DNA of 7,088 nt, taken from positions 1-7,088 of the forward strand of contig JAFGDX010000267.1 in NCBI GenBank assembly GCA_016931875.1, read 5' to 3'. Shown here one piece after another: positions 1 to 6,802 of this stretch. A program made the position numbers and the translations under genes. Positions within the stretch are counted from its first letter, which is position 1. The number at the start of each line of letters is the position of its first letter. This DNA comes from Prolixibacteraceae bacterium. GTDB taxonomy: Bacteria > Bacteroidota > Bacteroidia > Bacteroidales > Prolixibacteraceae. Below the pieces are notes generated by a model. The model did not search any database, had not been told where the DNA came from, and was given only the letters and a program-made list of their open reading frames with translations.

Positions 1-50
1 GATTCAATCATTATCACCTTGTCAGGCTTTTGGAATGCTAATATTGCCAT
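1..50 (-). CDS. rpoA: RNA polymerase alpha subunit, N-terminal fragment (3' part outside window)
   Basis: Only the first 16 codons are in the window; they read MAILAFQKPDKVIMIE, then a partial codon. This matches, from memory, the characteristic N-terminus of Bacteroidetes RpoA, where the alpha N-terminal domain begins. Alpha dimerises to nucleate RNA polymerase assembly, and its C-terminal domain contacts promoter UP elements and activators, but none of those parts are visible here. The ATG lies 19 nt after the rpsD stop, exactly where rpoA follows rpsD in alpha operons. The start is preceded by GGTTATT, with an A at -3 and no well-placed Shine-Dalgarno sequence. The identification rests on a short peptide plus conserved position; both agree, so I am fairly sure. 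Confidence 0.9.
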   Translation of the reverse strand, partial: MAILAFQKPDKVIMIE

Positions 51-69
51 AATAACCTTAAGTAATTTT

Positions 70-678
70 TTATTTTGAATACAACTCTACGATAAGTTGT
101 TCTTTGATGTTTTCAGGTATTTCTTCACGCTCCGGACGGTTTAGGAATTTACCTGCCATTTGGTTGCTATCCCATTCCAGCCATTCATATCTGGAGCTCC
201 GGCGTGAATGCAATGAGTCGGTAATTTCTTCCAACGATTTTGATTTTTCCCTGACGCCAACAATGTCGCCGGGTTTAACCGTATACGAAGGAATATTTAC
301 TATATTTCCGTTCACAGTAATATGTTTGTGAGACACAAACTGGCGGGCAGCAGCCCGTGTTTTTGCAATACCCAGGCGGAAAACCACATTGTCAAGTCTT
401 GATTCAAGTAACTGAAGTAAAACTTCACCGGTAATCCCTTTTGCAGCTGATGCTTTTTCAAAAAGGTTCCGGAATTGTTTTTCCAAAACGCCGTAGGTAT
501 ATTTTGCTTTTTGTTTTTCTTTTAACTGCAGCCCGTATTCCGATTTTTTTCTTCGTTTTGCGGACAAACCGTGCATTCCGGGCGGATAATTTTTGTGTTC
601 AAAAACTTTATCCGGGCCGAAAATGGGTTCCCCAAATTTACGAGCTATTTTCGATTTTGGTCCTCTGTATCTTGCCAT
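70..678 (-). CDS. rpsD: 30S ribosomal protein S4 (uS4)
   Basis: S4 is a primary 16S rRNA-binding protein that nucleates assembly of the 30S body and lies near the mRNA entry site, affecting decoding accuracy. The 202 residues match the usual bacterial length (about 200-206). It begins [17 protein letters not shown], and the S4 RNA-binding fold runs from about residue 92 ([20 protein letters not shown]) to about 155, followed by the conserved C-terminal helix. The N-terminal domain contains no cysteine at all, so this is the zinc-free form. It lies 19 nt after rpsK and 19 nt before rpoA. In E. coli S4 represses its own operon by binding the mRNA near rpsM; no such structure fits in the short spacer here. 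The start is preceded by AAAAAAGGT, too close to the ATG to be a normal ribosome binding site. Confidence 0.98.
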   Translation of the reverse strand: MARYRGPKSKIARKFGEPIFGPDKVFEHKNYPPGMHGLSAKRRKKSEYGLQLKEKQKAKYTYGVLEKQFRNLFEKASAAKGITGEVLLQLLESRLDNVVFRLGIAKTRAAARQFVSHKHITVNGNIVNIPSYTVKPGDIVGVREKSKSLEEITDSLHSRRSSRYEWLEWDSNQMAGKFLNRPEREEIPENIKEQLIVELYSK

Positions 679-697
679 ACCTTTTTTCGTTTAAATA

Positions 698-1087
698 TTA
701 TACACGTCTTCTTTTTGCCGGTCTGCAACCGTTATGTGGCAGTGGCGTAACATCAATAATCTCAGTAATCTGAATACCGATGCCAGCCATCGCTCTCATA
801 GCTGATTCGCGACCATTTCCCGGCCCTTTAACGAATACTTTAACTTTACGAAGTCCAAGGTCATAAGCAGTTTTTGCACACTCTTCAGCAGCCACCTGTG
901 CCGCATAGGGAGTGTTCTTTTTTGAACCGCGAAATCCTTTTTTTCCGGCTGACGACCAGGAGATTACCTCCCCGTTCATATTCGTCAGCGTAACGATAAT
1001 ATTGTTGAAAGAGGAGTGGATATGTGCCATTCCGTTGGCTTCAACCACCACCGTTCTCTTCCTACTTGTTCCCGTCTTTTTTGCCAT
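698..1087 (-). CDS. rpsK: 30S ribosomal protein S11 (uS11)
   Basis: S11 sits on the 30S platform beside the mRNA exit region and takes part in E-site and Shine-Dalgarno helix surroundings. The 129 residues equal the E. coli length. The diagnostic C-terminus [18 protein letters not shown] occupies residues 112-129; within it Asn119-Gly120 aligns with the E. coli position known to become isoaspartate, so that modification may be conserved (inference). The central region around residues 20-60 (HIHSSFNNI, then [12 protein letters not shown]) is also typical. The gene lies 12 nt after rpsM and 19 nt before rpsD, as in standard alpha operons. The start is preceded by TTGAATT, with A at -3 and no Shine-Dalgarno sequence. 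Confidence 0.98.
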   Translation of the reverse strand: MAKKTGTSRKRTVVVEANGMAHIHSSFNNIIVTLTNMNGEVISWSSAGKKGFRGSKKNTPYAAQVAAEECAKTAYDLGLRKVKVFVKGPGNGRESAMRAMAGIGIQITEIIDVTPLPHNGCRPAKRRRV

Positions 1088-1099
1088 AATTCAATATCG

Positions 1100-1477
1100 T
1101 TATTTAGTGGCCATTTTTTTATTAGCAACAGTTTTACGTTTTCCTTTACGGGTACGGGCGTTATTTTTGGTACTTTGTCCGCGTACCGGCAAACCGATAC
1201 GATGACGGATACCACGATAACTGCCAATATCCATTAAACGTTTAATATTCATTTGAACTTCTGAACGAAGCTCACCCTCGACTTTAAAACTTTCGTTGAT
1301 CACTTTTCGAATCGCTGAAAACTGGTCATCATTCCAGTCTTTCACTTTAACTTCTTTATCAACGCCGGCTTCCTCAAGGATACTGTTTGCCCTGCTACGG
1401 CCTATACCATAAATATACGTGAGTGCTATCTCACCTCTTTTATTATCTGGAATATCAACACCAACAATACGTGCCAT
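1100..1477 (-). CDS. rpsM: 30S ribosomal protein S13 (uS13)
   Basis: S13 lies in the 30S head, forms intersubunit bridges with 23S rRNA and L5, and its C-terminal tail reaches the P-site tRNA. The protein has 125 residues, near the family norm of 118-126. It starts [20 protein letters not shown]; a helix-hairpin-helix segment ([14 protein letters not shown]) covers about residues 21-34, and the signature [19 protein letters not shown] spans 86-104. The tail from 105 on is almost all Lys, Arg, Asn and Thr, as expected for the tRNA-contacting extension. It follows rpmJ by 23 nt, the longest spacer in the window, which is too short for an E. coli-like alpha-operon pseudoknot. No Shine-Dalgarno sequence is seen. 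Confidence 0.98.
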   Translation of the reverse strand: MARIVGVDIPDNKRGEIALTYIYGIGRSRANSILEEAGVDKEVKVKDWNDDQFSAIRKVINESFKVEGELRSEVQMNIKRLMDIGSYRGIRHRIGLPVRGQSTKNNARTRKGKRKTVANKKMATK

Positions 1478-1500
1478 AAATTTTAATTTTACAGATTAAT

Positions 1501-1617
1501 TTATCCCTGACGTTGTTTAAACTTCGGGTTCTTTTTATTAATCACATACAAACGTCCCTTTCTGCGTATAATTTTGCATTCGGAACTTCGTTTTTTTACT
1601 GAAACACGAGTTTTCAT
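1501..1617 (-). CDS. rpmJ: 50S ribosomal protein L36 (bL36), zinc-free form
   Basis: This 38-codon gene is easily missed for its size. It translates as [20 protein letters not shown] followed by [18 protein letters not shown], a full-length L36 (38 residues, with the family's closing KQRQG). L36 stabilises 23S rRNA near the peptidyl-transferase region in late 50S assembly. Zinc-binding L36 uses Cys11, Cys14, Cys27 and His33; here these positions are Ser11, Cys14, Asn27 and Phe33, so only one ligand remains and zinc cannot be bound. This is the C-minus form. It lies 12 nt after infA and 23 nt before rpsM, its usual place. ATG at 1617 gives the canonical N-terminus, with ATA just before it and no Shine-Dalgarno sequence. 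Confidence 0.97.
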   Translation of the reverse strand: MKTRVSVKKRSSECKIIRRKGRLYVINKKNPKFKQRQG

Positions 1618-1629
1618 TATACCAATTCT

Positions 1630-1851
1630 TTAATTTTTGTATCTAAACGTAATTCTACCTTTAGTTAAATCGTAGGGAGACATTTCCACTTTTACTTTAT
1701 CTCCGGGCAAAATTTTAATATAGTGCATCCGCATTTTCCCTGAAATATGAGCGGTTATAATGTGCCCGTTTTCCAGCTCAACACGAAACATTGCATTCGA
1801 TAATGCTTCTATAATTTTTCCATCTTGTTCTATAGAAGGCTGTTTTGCCAT
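1630..1851 (-). CDS. infA: Translation initiation factor IF-1
   Basis: IF-1 binds the 30S A site during initiation, helps IF-2 and IF-3 and blocks early tRNA entry. The 73 residues match bacterial IF-1 (about 72) and form a single S1-like OB fold. Recognisable parts are the N-terminal strand ([17 protein letters not shown]), the [20 protein letters not shown] core at about residues 22-41, and the RNA-binding end [15 protein letters not shown]. The ATG at 1851 lies inside the 3' end of map: the two genes share 22 nt in different frames, so infA translation may be coupled to map termination. The bases before the ATG are TTTTTT, so no Shine-Dalgarno site exists and coupling is a reasonable inference. 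rpmJ follows 12 nt later. Confidence 0.98.
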   Translation of the reverse strand: MAKQPSIEQDGKIIEALSNAMFRVELENGHIITAHISGKMRMHYIKILPGDKVKVEMSPYDLTKGRITFRYKN

Positions 1852-2633
1852 AAAAAATTATTTTTTTCTATTTCTTCCTCAATAATTTCAAAAGTGGTTA
1901 ACACCTCTGCTTTATCTCTTCTCACCAACACGGTGTGTTCAAAATGAGCAGCAGGCTTCCCGTCGATTGTTTTAACAGTCCATCCATCCTCCATCTGATA
2001 GATTTTTCTACTTCCTGCACTTAACATCGGTTCTATGGCTATGGTCATTCCGTTGAGCAGTTTTTCGCCCCTCCACGGTCTGCCATAGTTCGGAACATCC
2101 GGTTCTTCATGCAGGTTTCGCCCTATTCCGTGCCCGGTTAATTCACGGACAACTGAAAATCCGGCGTTTTCGGCATGTTTTTGAATCGCATCTCCCAGAG
2201 CTCCAATCCTGTTTCCTTCCACTGCTTTTCCGATTGCCAAAGTTAATGCTTCTTTTGCAATTTTGCATAATAACTTTTTTTGTTCAGAAATATTTCCGAC
2301 CTGAAAAGTATAGCATGAATCACCATAGAATCCATTTTTCAGCACTCCGCAGTCTACAGAAACAATATCACCGTCTTTAATTTTATATTCTGACGGGATA
2401 CCGTGTACAACCACATCGTTTACCGATATACACAAGGTATTTGGAAACCCTTCAAAACCTAAAAATGCAGGTATTCCACCATAATTTCGAATGAACGTTC
2501 CGGCCATTTTATCCAACTCAAACGTTGAAATGCCAAGCCGAATTTTACTGGCAACTAAAGCCAGAGTTTTGCTTACCAATAAGCTACTTTCTCTTATCAG
2601 TTTAATCTCTTCCTCTGTTTTAAGGTAGATCAT
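1830..2633 (-). CDS. map: Type I methionine aminopeptidase
   Basis: This cytosolic metalloenzyme removes the initiator Met from new proteins with a small second residue. All five metal ligands of the pita-bread fold are present: Asp94 (in SVDCG), Asp105 (in YGDSCY), His168 (in TGHGIG), Glu201 (in IEPML) and Glu232 (in FEHT). Each is offset by -3 from E. coli Asp97, Asp108, His171, Glu204 and Glu235. Substrate-contacting His77 (VVHGIP), His175 and Trp218 are also in place. The length of 267 is normal. The start lies 8 nt after the secY stop, with no adk between them as there is in many Firmicutes. The last residues ([10 protein letters not shown]) are read across the infA start, and the stop is TAG, the only non-TAA stop in the window. 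Confidence 0.98.
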   Translation of the reverse strand: MIYLKTEEEIKLIRESSLLVSKTLALVASKIRLGISTFELDKMAGTFIRNYGGIPAFLGFEGFPNTLCISVNDVVVHGIPSEYKIKDGDIVSVDCGVLKNGFYGDSCYTFQVGNISEQKKLLCKIAKEALTLAIGKAVEGNRIGALGDAIQKHAENAGFSVVRELTGHGIGRNLHEEPDVPNYGRPWRGEKLLNGMTIAIEPMLSAGSRKIYQMEDGWTVKTIDGKPAAHFEHTVLVRRDKAEVLTTFEIIEEEIEKNNFLWQNSLL

Positions 2634-2641
2634 AAACCGAA

Positions 2642-3973
2642 TTACATCACCCCTGGCCGGCCTTTTATACGACCTGATTTCATCAGACCGTCGTAATGAC
2701 GCATCAGAAGGTGACTTTCAATCTGCTGCAGTGTGTCCAACACCACTCCTACAAGAATCAACAACGATGTTCCTCCGTAAAAATAGGCGAACGACTGTTG
2801 AATTCCCATCAACATGGCAAATGCCGGAAGAATGGTTACCAGGCCCAGGAAAATTGATCCGGGCAGGGTAATTCTCGACATCACGGTATCAAGAAATTCG
2901 ACGGTCTTTTTTCCGGGTTTTACTCCGGGAATAAATCCTCCGTTTTTCTTCATATCTTCTGCCATTTGTGTTGGATTAATGGTAATTGCCGTGTAAAAAT
3001 ACGTAAAGGCAACCACCAACAGAAACTGTACAGCATTGTACCAAAAACCGGTAATGTTTGATAATGCAGCCGCAACACCACGCAGGTTTTCAGAGTTGGC
3101 AACGCCTACAATAGTAATAGGCACCATCATAATTGCCTGGGCAAAAATGATAGGCATTACACCTGCGGCGTTTACTTTTAAAGGAATGTACTGACGCACC
3201 CCTCCGTATTGCTTGTTACCCACAATCCGTTTTGCATATTGCACCGGAATTCTGCGTGTTCCCTGAACCAACAGAATGGATGCCATAAAAACCAGAAAGA
3301 GAATAACAAATTCAACAAGGAACATAACCAGTCCGCCTCCCTGCTGGTTGATTCGGGCTCCAAACTCCTGAACAACCGCCATTGGCAAATTGGCAATAAT
3401 ACCAATCATAATGATTAAAGAGATACCGTTACCGATACCTTTATCGGTAATTCGTTCTCCTAACCATAGTACGAACATCGATCCGGCTGTAAGAATAATG
3501 ATCGAAGGGATGTTAAACATCATACCTGAGACCGCAAAAGCCGAGTCGGGTAACTGATAATGAAGATTTGTCAGATACGCCGATGCCTGAGGAATCAGAA
3601 TCAACACGGTTAAATAGCGTGTAATCTGATTGATTTTCCTTCTTCCTGACTCTCCCTCTTTCTGCAACCTCTGGAAATAGGGAACTGCGATACCCATTAA
3701 CTGGATAACAATTGAGGCAGAAATATACGGCATAATTCCTAAAGCAAAAATTGAAGCCTGAGCGAATGCACCTCCTGAAAACATGTTAATCAACCCAAGC
3801 AACCCGTCGGAAGTTTGGCTTTGCAAATTTCCCAACTGAGCCGGGTCGATACCGGGCAAAGAAACAAAAGATCCCAAGCGGTAAATTAACAAAAAGAATA
3901 AAGTGGTTCCTATTCGCAACCTTAAGTCTTCAATCTTATAAATATTCTTTAGGGTTTCAATAAATCGTTTCAT
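2642..3973 (-). CDS. secY: Protein translocase channel subunit SecY
   Basis: SecY is the pore of the SecYEG translocon in the inner membrane, exporting or inserting proteins with SecA or ribosomes. The 443 residues are family-typical, with ten hydrophobic segments at roughly 21-39, 72-95, 118-137, 150-172, 180-200, 214-237, 271-292, 312-333, 371-392 and 400-417. The plug region is about 56-70 (SDGLLGLINMFSGGAF), and the conserved first cytosolic loop reads LQKEGESGRRKINQITRYLT (103-122). Cytosolic loop C4 (about 237-265) carries GTRRIPVQYAKR, and C5 (about 335-366) carries GGFIPGVKPG. In C5 the position of E. coli Arg357 is Lys352, a conservative change. The gene lies 6 nt after rplO and 8 nt before map; the start is preceded by ACTGTA, with no Shine-Dalgarno sequence. 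Confidence 0.98.
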   Translation of the reverse strand: MKRFIETLKNIYKIEDLRLRIGTTLFFLLIYRLGSFVSLPGIDPAQLGNLQSQTSDGLLGLINMFSGGAFAQASIFALGIMPYISASIVIQLMGIAVPYFQRLQKEGESGRRKINQITRYLTVLILIPQASAYLTNLHYQLPDSAFAVSGMMFNIPSIIILTAGSMFVLWLGERITDKGIGNGISLIIMIGIIANLPMAVVQEFGARINQQGGGLVMFLVEFVILFLVFMASILLVQGTRRIPVQYAKRIVGNKQYGGVRQYIPLKVNAAGVMPIIFAQAIMMVPITIVGVANSENLRGVAAALSNITGFWYNAVQFLLVVAFTYFYTAITINPTQMAEDMKKNGGFIPGVKPGKKTVEFLDTVMSRITLPGSIFLGLVTILPAFAMLMGIQQSFAYFYGGTSLLILVGVVLDTLQQIESHLLMRHYDGLMKSGRIKGRPGVM

Positions 3974-3979
3974 TACAGT

Positions 3980-4426
3980 TTAAAGTATTTCAGTGGTTCC
4001 TTCTAGTTTTTCAATTGCTTCTTTTGCGCTTTTTGAGAAAGCATGTGCTTTTACATCAAGTTTTGCGCTTAAGGTACCTCCCCCGAGAATTTTTACTTTT
4101 TCGTTTTTGGATATAAATCCAGCATCAACCAATGCACTAATATCGATGGTAACTACCTTCTTTGTATCGGCCAGTTGTTGTAATACATCCAGGTTAATCG
4201 CCTTGTATTCAACCCGGTTTATATTTTTGAATCCTGACTTGGGAACTACCCGCTGCAAAGGCATCTGACCGCCTTCGAAACCAATTTTCTTTGAGTATCC
4301 TGATCTGGATTTCTGTCCTTTATGACCACGGGTAGATGTACCTCCACGTCCCGAACCCTGTCCACGACCAATACGTCTTTCACTTTGAGTTGAACCTGGT
4401 GCAGGTTGTAAGTTACTTAAATTCAT
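3980..4426 (-). CDS. rplO: 50S ribosomal protein L15 (uL15)
   Basis: L15 joins late in 50S assembly, threading a long basic extension into 23S rRNA. The 148 residues are normal length. The N-terminus starts MNLSNLQPAPGSTQSERRIG and runs into a Gly/Arg/Lys-rich extension (GRGQGSGRGGTSTRGHKGQK, residues 20-39), followed by the conserved GFEGGQMPLQRVVPKSGF at about 49-66. The globular C-terminal half contains VKILGGGTLSAKLDVKAHAF, the L15/L18e signature region. It lies 20 nt after rpmD and 6 nt before secY, the classic spc order. The ATG is preceded by CTGAAATT, giving A at -3 and no Shine-Dalgarno sequence. Confidence 0.98.
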   Translation of the reverse strand: MNLSNLQPAPGSTQSERRIGRGQGSGRGGTSTRGHKGQKSRSGYSKKIGFEGGQMPLQRVVPKSGFKNINRVEYKAINLDVLQQLADTKKVVTIDISALVDAGFISKNEKVKILGGGTLSAKLDVKAHAFSKSAKEAIEKLEGTTEIL

Positions 4427-4446
4427 AATTTCAGTTATTTGAAATA

Positions 4447-4629
4447 TTATTTAACTTCTTCAACACTAATCAAATGCCTCATTTTATTGACCATGCCCAT
4501 AATCTGAGGAGTTGTATCGTGTTCAACGGTCTGATGCATTTTTTTCAGCCCTAATGCTTCCATAATTGCTTTCTGACGTTTGGTTGAACCGATAACGCTT
4601 TTTATTTGTGTAATTCTTATTTTAGCCAT
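4447..4629 (-). CDS. rpmD: 50S ribosomal protein L30 (uL30)
   Basis: L30 is a small 23S rRNA-binding protein of the 50S subunit. With the start at 4629 it has 60 residues, the family norm, beginning MAKIRITQIKSVIGSTKRQK, then ALGLKKMHQTVEHDTTPQI (about 25-43) and the closing helix. The frame stays open to an upstream ATG at 4665, but that would add 12 residues that overlap rpsE and lack family similarity, so I reject it. AAAGGA at 4637-4642 lies 7 nt before the chosen ATG, a plausible weak Shine-Dalgarno site, although it also encodes the Lys-Gly end of S5. The gene starts 4 nt after the rpsE stop, so translational coupling is likely. Confidence 0.97.
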   Translation of the reverse strand: MAKIRITQIKSVIGSTKRQKAIMEALGLKKMHQTVEHDTTPQIMGMVNKMRHLISVEEVK

Positions 4630-4633
4630 TGTG

Positions 4634-5149
4634 TTATCCTTTAAAAACTTTTTCCATTGAAACACCTCTGTGCTGGGCTACTGTATAAGCATCGCGTAAT
4701 TCGAGCAGGGCGGCCATAGTGGCTTTCACCAAATTATGAGGGTTTGATGAACCTTTTGATTTGGCAAGTATATCGTGAATACCCACACTTTCGAGCACGG
4801 CACGCATTGCACCCCCTGCTTTTACTCCGGTACCCGAAGAAGCGGGTTTTAGCAATACATTTGCCCCGCCAAATTTGGCGGTTTGTTCGTGAGGAATGGT
4901 TCCGTTAATTATCGGAATTTTCACGAGATTCTTTTTGGCTGCTTCAACGCCTTTTCCAATAGCTGTGGTTACCTCGCTGGCTTTACCAAGGCCCCAACCT
5001 ACAATTCCGTCTTCGTTACCTACAACAACAATGGCTGAAAAACTGAAAGTTCGTCCACCCTTGGTAACTTTGGTAACACGGTTAATGGCTACCAACCTGT
5101 CTTTTAAATCAAGGTCGCTTGTTTTTACTTTTTTAATATTTTGCGCCAT
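4634..5149 (-). CDS. rpsE: 30S ribosomal protein S5 (uS5)
   Basis: S5 lies on the solvent side of the 30S subunit near the mRNA entry channel and, with S4, tunes decoding fidelity; changes in its basic N-terminal loop cause spectinomycin resistance in other bacteria. The protein has 171 residues. The double-stranded-RNA-binding-like N-terminal domain covers about 15-80, including the loop VTKVTKGGR (25-33), which shows no deletion, and [10 protein letters not shown] (51-60). The C-terminal domain covers about 90-165, with [18 protein letters not shown] at 103-120. It ends MEKVFKG. It starts 6 nt after rplR and its stop is 4 nt from the rpmD ATG. The start context is AATACATT, with A at -3 and no Shine-Dalgarno sequence. 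Confidence 0.98.
   Translation of the reverse strand: MAQNIKKVKTSDLDLKDRLVAINRVTKVTKGGRTFSFSAIVVVGNEDGIVGWGLGKASEVTTAIGKGVEAAKKNLVKIPIINGTIPHEQTAKFGGANVLLKPASSGTGVKAGGAMRAVLESVGIHDILAKSKGSSNPHNLVKATMAALLELRDAYTVAQHRGVSMEKVFKG
4637..4642 (-). promoter_or_regulatory. Possible weak ribosome binding site of rpmD
   Basis: AAAGGA lies 7 nt upstream of the rpmD ATG at 4629, supporting the shorter 60-residue product. The same bases encode the final Lys-Gly of S5, so the match could result from protein constraint rather than selection as an initiation signal. Confidence 0.4.
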
Positions 5150-5155
5150 AATGTA

Positions 5156-5512
5156 TTAGAATTTAAGGCCACCTTCGCGGGCAGCATCAGCTAATTGTTT
5201 AACTCTACCATGATATAAATATCCGCCTCTGTCGAAAACAACATTGGTGATTCCGGCTGCCAAAGCTTTTTCAGCAATCAGTTTGCCAACTAAAGCTGCC
5301 TTGTCGCTTTTGGTTCCTTCGCTCTTTTCGATATCTTTTAATTTTGATGATACAGCCAGCAATGTGGTTCCCTGCAAATCATCGATCAATTGAGCGTATA
5401 TTTGTTTGTTGCTTCTAAAAACACTCAAACGAGGGCGGTCAGCTGTTCCTGATACTATTTTGCGGACACGATTCTTAATCCTTGTACGCCTTTCTACTTT
5501 TGTTAATGCCAT
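5156..5512 (-). CDS. rplR: 50S ribosomal protein L18 (uL18)
   Basis: L18 binds 5S rRNA and, with L5, docks it into the central protuberance of the 50S subunit. The 118 residues match bacterial L18. The N-terminus is strongly basic ([14 protein letters not shown]), followed by the conserved [20 protein letters not shown] at residues 26-45. The C-terminal signature [20 protein letters not shown] (93-112) precedes EGGLKF. It lies 18 nt after rplF and 6 nt before rpsE, as in all standard spc operons. The start is preceded by GCAATTATT, giving A at -3 and no Shine-Dalgarno sequence. Confidence 0.98.
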   Translation of the reverse strand: MALTKVERRTRIKNRVRKIVSGTADRPRLSVFRSNKQIYAQLIDDLQGTTLLAVSSKLKDIEKSEGTKSDKAALVGKLIAEKALAAGITNVVFDRGGYLYHGRVKQLADAAREGGLKF

Positions 5513-5530
5513 AATAATTGCTTTTAAAAA

Positions 5531-6088
5531 TTATTTAGCAGCTGCTTTACCAGCTTTACGCCTTACTTGTTCGCCAACAAACTTAATACCTTTACCTTTG
5601 TAAGGCTCTGGTTTACGGAACGATCTGATTTTAGCCGCAACCTGACCGATTAATTGTTTATCGATACTCTTCAGTGTAATAACCGGGTTACTTCTTTTAT
5701 CAGATGTAGCTTCTACTTTTACTTCCGGAGGAAGCTGCAAGTAGGTATGGTGGGCAAAACCCAACACAAGGTCGAGTACATTGTCGGGCAAAACTTCGGC
5801 CCTGTAACCAACCCCTACGAGTTCGAGTTTTACTTCGTATCCTTTTGATACGCCTTCAACCATATTGTTTACCAAAGCCCGGTACAGTCCATGCATCGAT
5901 TTATGGCGTTTTGTTTCGCCAGCTCTGCTAAAGCTGATATTGTTATCTTCTACAGATATTTCAATACCGGCATCTACTTTTTGATTTAATTCACCAAGCG
6001 GACCTTTTACGGTAACGATGTTTTCTTCGTTTACGTTTACTTGTACTCCTGATGGAATTCCGATGGGTAATTTACCTATTCTTGACAT
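5531..6088 (-). CDS. rplF: 50S ribosomal protein L6 (uL6)
   Basis: L6 sits near the sarcin-ricin loop and stalk base of the 50S subunit, where translation factors bind. Starting at 6088 it has 185 residues beginning MSRIGKLPIGIPSGVQV, the normal bacterial N-terminus; the second L6 domain ends in the signature PEPYKGKGIKFVGEQVRRKAGK (160-181). The frame remains open to an ATG at 6133, but that would add 15 unrelated residues within the rpsH 3' end. The start at 6088 is further fixed by a perfect AAAGGAGG ribosome binding site 7 nt upstream, the only strong one in the window. The rpsH stop overlaps that site, leaving a 13-nt spacer; rplR follows 18 nt downstream. Confidence 0.98.
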   Translation of the reverse strand: MSRIGKLPIGIPSGVQVNVNEENIVTVKGPLGELNQKVDAGIEISVEDNNISFSRAGETKRHKSMHGLYRALVNNMVEGVSKGYEVKLELVGVGYRAEVLPDNVLDLVLGFAHHTYLQLPPEVKVEATSDKRSNPVITLKSIDKQLIGQVAAKIRSFRKPEPYKGKGIKFVGEQVRRKAGKAAAK

Positions 6089-6095
6089 GACTGTT

Positions 6096-6103
6096 CCTCC
6101 TTT
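6096..6103 (-). promoter_or_regulatory. Strong Shine-Dalgarno ribosome binding site of rplF
   Basis: On the minus strand the bases read AAAGGAGG, then AACAGTC, then the rplF ATG, giving a 7-nt spacer and near-complete pairing with a standard anti-Shine-Dalgarno CCUCC. The first bases overlap the TAA stop of rpsH (6102-6104). It decides the rplF start against the upstream alternative. Other genes in the window have no comparable site, only AAAGGA before rpmD. Confidence 0.85.
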
Positions 6104-6509
6104 AATACACGTAACATAAAACTTCTCCACCAATATTCATTTCGCGTGCTTCCTTATCGGTAATCACGCCCTTTGAAGTGGAAATAATTGCAATGCCCAA
6201 ACCATTTAGTACGCGTGGAATATCGTCTGAATTACAATACTGACGCAAACCTGGTTTACTTATGCGTTCTAACGCTTTTATTGCAGATACTTTGGTTTCA
6301 GGGTTATATTTCAATGCAATTTTAATATTTCCCTGGTATCCTGCTTCGTCTTCAAATTTGTAGTTCAGGATATACCCTTTTTCTTTTAACAGTTTGGTTA
6401 TTTCCTTTTTGATATTTGAAGCCGGGATATCAACCACGCGGTGTTTTGCCATAATTGCATTACGAACGCGGGTTAAATAATCTGCTATAGGATCTGTTAC
6501 TTTACTCAT
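6102..6509 (-). CDS. rpsH: 30S ribosomal protein S8 (uS8)
   Basis: S8 is a primary binder of the central domain of 16S rRNA; in E. coli it also represses the spc operon by binding the mRNA at the rplX-rplE junction, which lies outside this window. The protein has 135 residues, a few more than the usual 130-132, because it starts [18 protein letters not shown] rather than directly at the TDP motif. The family signature [14 protein letters not shown] spans 110-123 and the C-terminus is GGEVLCYVY. It lies 21 nt after rpsN. Its stop codon is embedded in the rplF ribosome binding site. The start is preceded by CTTGAAAA, with A at -3. Confidence 0.98.
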   Translation of the reverse strand: MSKVTDPIADYLTRVRNAIMAKHRVVDIPASNIKKEITKLLKEKGYILNYKFEDEAGYQGNIKIALKYNPETKVSAIKALERISKPGLRQYCNSDDIPRVLNGLGIAIISTSKGVITDKEAREMNIGGEVLCYVY

Positions 6510-6530
6510 TTTTCAAGTTTCTTTAAACGA

Positions 6531-6800
6531 TTACCAACTTGCCTTTTTAACCCCTGGAATTAAACCTGCAGAAGCCATTTCTCTGAAATTAATCCTGCTG
6601 ATTCCAAACTGGCGCATATACCCTTTTGGTCTTCCGGTAAGTTTACAACGGTTGTGTAAACGAATTTTGGAAGAATTTTTTGGTAATTTCTGCAAACCAA
6701 CCCAGTCGCCTTCTTCTTTAAGCCGGGCTCTTTTTTCGGCGTACTTCTCAACTAACTTTGCGCGCTTTACTTCGCGGGCTTTCATTGATTCCTTAGCCAT
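6531..6800 (-). CDS. rpsN: 30S ribosomal protein S14 (uS14), zinc-free form
   Basis: S14 is a late-binding protein of the 30S head. The 89 residues and the region [20 protein letters not shown] (48-67) identify the long, zinc-independent form: zinc-binding S14 is about 61 residues with two CxxC pairs, whereas this protein has a single cysteine (Cys52). The start [20 protein letters not shown] is usual for Bacteroidetes, and the protein ends KKASW. It lies only 2 nt after the rplE stop, so its translation is probably coupled to L5, and 21 nt before rpsH. No Shine-Dalgarno sequence is seen; the bases before the ATG are CTAAGA, including the rplE stop. Confidence 0.98.
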   Translation of the reverse strand: MAKESMKAREVKRAKLVEKYAEKRARLKEEGDWVGLQKLPKNSSKIRLHNRCKLTGRPKGYMRQFGISRINFREMASAGLIPGVKKASW

Positions 6801-6802
6801 TC

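Noticed and set aside
441..773. 110-codon plus-strand frame antisense to rpsD and rpsK
   Set aside because: It lies wholly opposite two certain ribosomal genes, has no family features, and is a shadow of their codon bias.
912..1205. 97-codon plus-strand frame with hydrophobic character opposite rpsK and rpsM
   Set aside because: The hydrophobicity comes from reading the complement of Lys/Arg-rich codons; there is no independent evidence of a gene.
985..1227. 80-codon minus-strand frame spanning the rpsM-rpsK junction
   Set aside because: Overlaps two confirmed genes in another frame and shows no recognisable protein.
1478..1500. S4-binding alpha-operon leader before rpsM
   Set aside because: The spacer is only 23 nt and A+T-rich with no visible pseudoknot; the upstream bases are rpmJ coding sequence.
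1852..1875. A7 run near the map 3' end (A_AAA_AAT in frame) as a -1 frameshift site producing a Map-IF-1 fusion
   Set aside because: The -1 frame meets TAA right after the slippery stretch and before the infA ATG, so no fusion can form.
3178..3405. Minus-strand frame within secY, and the plus-strand frame at 3209-3418
   Set aside because: Both are out-of-frame readings of secY transmembrane coding sequence.
6089..6133. Fifteen-residue N-terminal extension of L6
   Set aside because: The extra residues are read from the rpsH 3' end, do not resemble L6, and the strong ribosome binding site places the start at 6088.
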